A DNA stretch of 64,000 nucleotides from an uncultured Spirochaetaceae bacterium (lineage in GTDB: Bacteria; Spirochaetota; Spirochaetia; Sphaerochaetales; Sphaerochaetaceae). Position 1 is the first letter of the stretch, and each line of letters opens with the position of its first letter. Both the position numbers and the translations under genes were made by a program. The stretch lies in the NCBI GenBank assembly GCA_944389025.1, contig CALXKU010000007.1, forward strand, positions 1-64,000. The letters are read 5' to 3'. This document shows positions 62,805-64,000 of this stretch, piece by piece. The notes beneath the pieces are model-generated. The model saw only the letters and a program-made list of their open reading frames with translations, made no database searches and had not been told where the DNA came from.

Positions 62805-64000
62805 GTGGTTAAAGATTTTGTGCCGAGAATACATTTCTACGATCAGGATTTTGTTGATATGTACGACAGGACCTGGGTGTGGATAGATGAGCTTTGGAAG
62901 ACGAAGGAAGATAACGCTGCCTTTGAAGAAGGATTCTATACGCATGAATCTGGATCCACGATCAATCTGTTCGATGTGATGCTTTCTTCCCTCTTTCTTG
63001 TGTATAGCAACCAGACATACAGTCCATATTCGATGGTTGATTTCTTCTACTCAAGACAGGCTGAAGATGGGGCTATCGCATCCAGCTATGATATAAACAC
63101 CCTCGAGCCCGTATATAGCGAGGGCAATCCTCTTGGACTTACACTGCCTCTCTTTCCGTATGTGGAGTATGTTTTCTACCACAAGATCGGAAACAAGAAA
63201 AGGCTTAAAGATGTGGTTCCCTTTATAGAGAAATATTTTGAGTGGCTGAAGAACAATTTCCAGGCACCCAACGGGCTATTCTCCGTTCCATACGAGGCGA
63301 CAGAGATGCATGATCTCGAGAGAGAGGGTGCAAAGTACACCGTTGACTTCAACTCAATGGTTGCCCTTGCCGCACTTTATATGGCGAATATCGGGGATAT
63401 CCTGAATGATAAGGAACTTGCGTTCAAATACAAGAGGATTTATTTTTCTCTCAAGACGAGAATCAACGGGATGATGTGGGACAGTGAGAGCAAGTTCTAC
63501 TATGACCTTGATGAGAATGAGCAGATAATAAGAAATCCCCATATCGGTGGTTTCTATACCATGCTTGCCGAGATTCCTAACGATGAGTACGCCTCCTTCC
63601 TCATTGAGGATCTGAAGGATGATTCCCTATTTGGTACCGATAACCCGTTCCCGACAGTTCCGAAGAGCAGCAAATACTTCGATGCCAAAGGTAACGGTTA
63701 CAGGTGTGGTGTCGTGCCGTTCTGTACATATATCGTGATCAGAGGGCTCATGAACTACAATTCGTTCATATTCGCCCGTGAGTGTGCAATAAGGCATATG
63801 TACTATATCCTTGACACCCTTCATCCGGATCAGGAGGTTATGGGGGATACGTATGAGATTTATAGGCCAACGGGAGAAGGTGCCGCAGCCACTTCGGTTG
63901 CGAACAGGAAGCGCTATCTTCCGATGCTCGGTCTTGTCACTATAACTTTGGTTATTGAGAATATAGTTGGTCTTGATATCTCTCTGCCGAGAAAGACCGT
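62805..64000 (+). CDS. alpha/alpha-toroid glycosidase (trehalase/GH63/MGH1-like), 3' end outside window
   Basis: The frame opens at GTG 62805 (translating VKDFVPRIHFYDQDFVDMYD) with AAAGGAAG 7 bases upstream, and continues past the right edge after 398 codons. The helical barrel pattern and motifs (YDRTWVWIDELWK, FYDLDEN-like YYDLDENEQ, RPTGEGAAATSVANRKRYLPMLGL) match the toroid glycosidases of the GH37/GH63/MGH1 clan. Most family members hydrolyse alpha-glucosides or mannosyl substrates. No signal peptide. The catalytic acid and base cannot be assigned with confidence. Confidence 0.75.
   Translation, partial: MVKDFVPRIHFYDQDFVDMYDRTWVWIDELWKTKEDNAAFEEGFYTHESGSTINLFDVMLSSLFLVYSNQTYSPYSMVDFFYSRQAEDGAIASSYDINTLEPVYSEGNPLGLTLPLFPYVEYVFYHKIGNKKRLKDVVPFIEKYFEWLKNNFQAPNGLFSVPYEATEMHDLEREGAKYTVDFNSMVALAALYMANIGDILNDKELAFKYKRIYFSLKTRINGMMWDSESKFYYDLDENEQIIRNPHIGGFYTMLAEIPNDEYASFLIEDLKDDSLFGTDNPFPTVPKSSKYFDAKGNGYRCGVVPFCTYIVIRGLMNYNSFIFARECAIRHMYYILDTLHPDQEVMGDTYEIYRPTGEGAAATSVANRKRYLPMLGLVTITLVIENIVGLDISLPRKT

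Overview
The window looks like chromosomal DNA around the replication origin of an anaerobic, host-associated spirochaete, probably of the Sphaerochaetaceae/Treponemataceae type. This rests on gene content, not on a database search: a dnaA-dnaN-recF-dciA / rpmH-rnpA-yidC-jag block diverging from gyrB-gyrA, a DUF4416 protein, a cyclophilin-FKBP fusion of a kind known from Treponema, a sugar-binding protein whose signal peptide ends in FAGGAKED, and a PerR-rubrerythrin pair typical of anaerobes. Base composition is moderate, with AT-rich gaps between genes.

Layout. 0-2.3 kb: a TetR-type regulator (cut by the window edge) diverging from three small genes for membrane or coiled-coil proteins, then a small beta-barrel-like exported protein. 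2.4-9.7 kb: a CUT1 sugar ABC transporter operon (binding protein, two permeases, a 2H-phosphoesterase-like protein, MgtC) facing a YesM/YesN two-component system whose kinase is split by a frameshift at a run of nine A. 9.7-12.6 kb: TrmO, then an AAA ATPase/TOPRIM-like pair resembling overcoming-lysogenization or AbiL/PARIS-type defence genes. 12.6-31.9 kb: metabolic and housekeeping genes: serine dehydratase, a DAHP synthase-prephenate dehydratase fusion, endonuclease III, Pth, a very large GH13 protein, a dicarboxylate-type symporter, GpmI, aminopeptidase P, Lgt, Ctp protease and RsmE. An unassigned structured RNA candidate lies on the minus strand at about 18.5-18.6 kb.

31.9-54.4 kb is the replication and segregation region. 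It holds two separate clusters of TTTTCCACA DnaA-box-like sites (32.05-32.28 kb and 43.34-43.55 kb), dnaA, dnaN, recF, gyrAB, one perfect parS at 49,999-50,014 and parAB. Gene polarity flips at the dnaA/gyrB gap. An accessory patch (AAA/DUF234 ATPase and a degenerate TnpB with an omegaRNA-like hairpin) sits at 34.4-37.5 kb. 54.4-64 kb: a CMD-domain protein, two unrecognised proteins, DUF1275, TraB-type, class I amidotransferase, PepD, NagA, a lipid kinase and a partial alpha/alpha-toroid glycosidase.

A recurrent theme is leaderless transcription: at least nine genes have a good -10 hexamer ending 6-8 bases before the ATG and no Shine-Dalgarno. No tRNA, rRNA or CRISPR array was seen.
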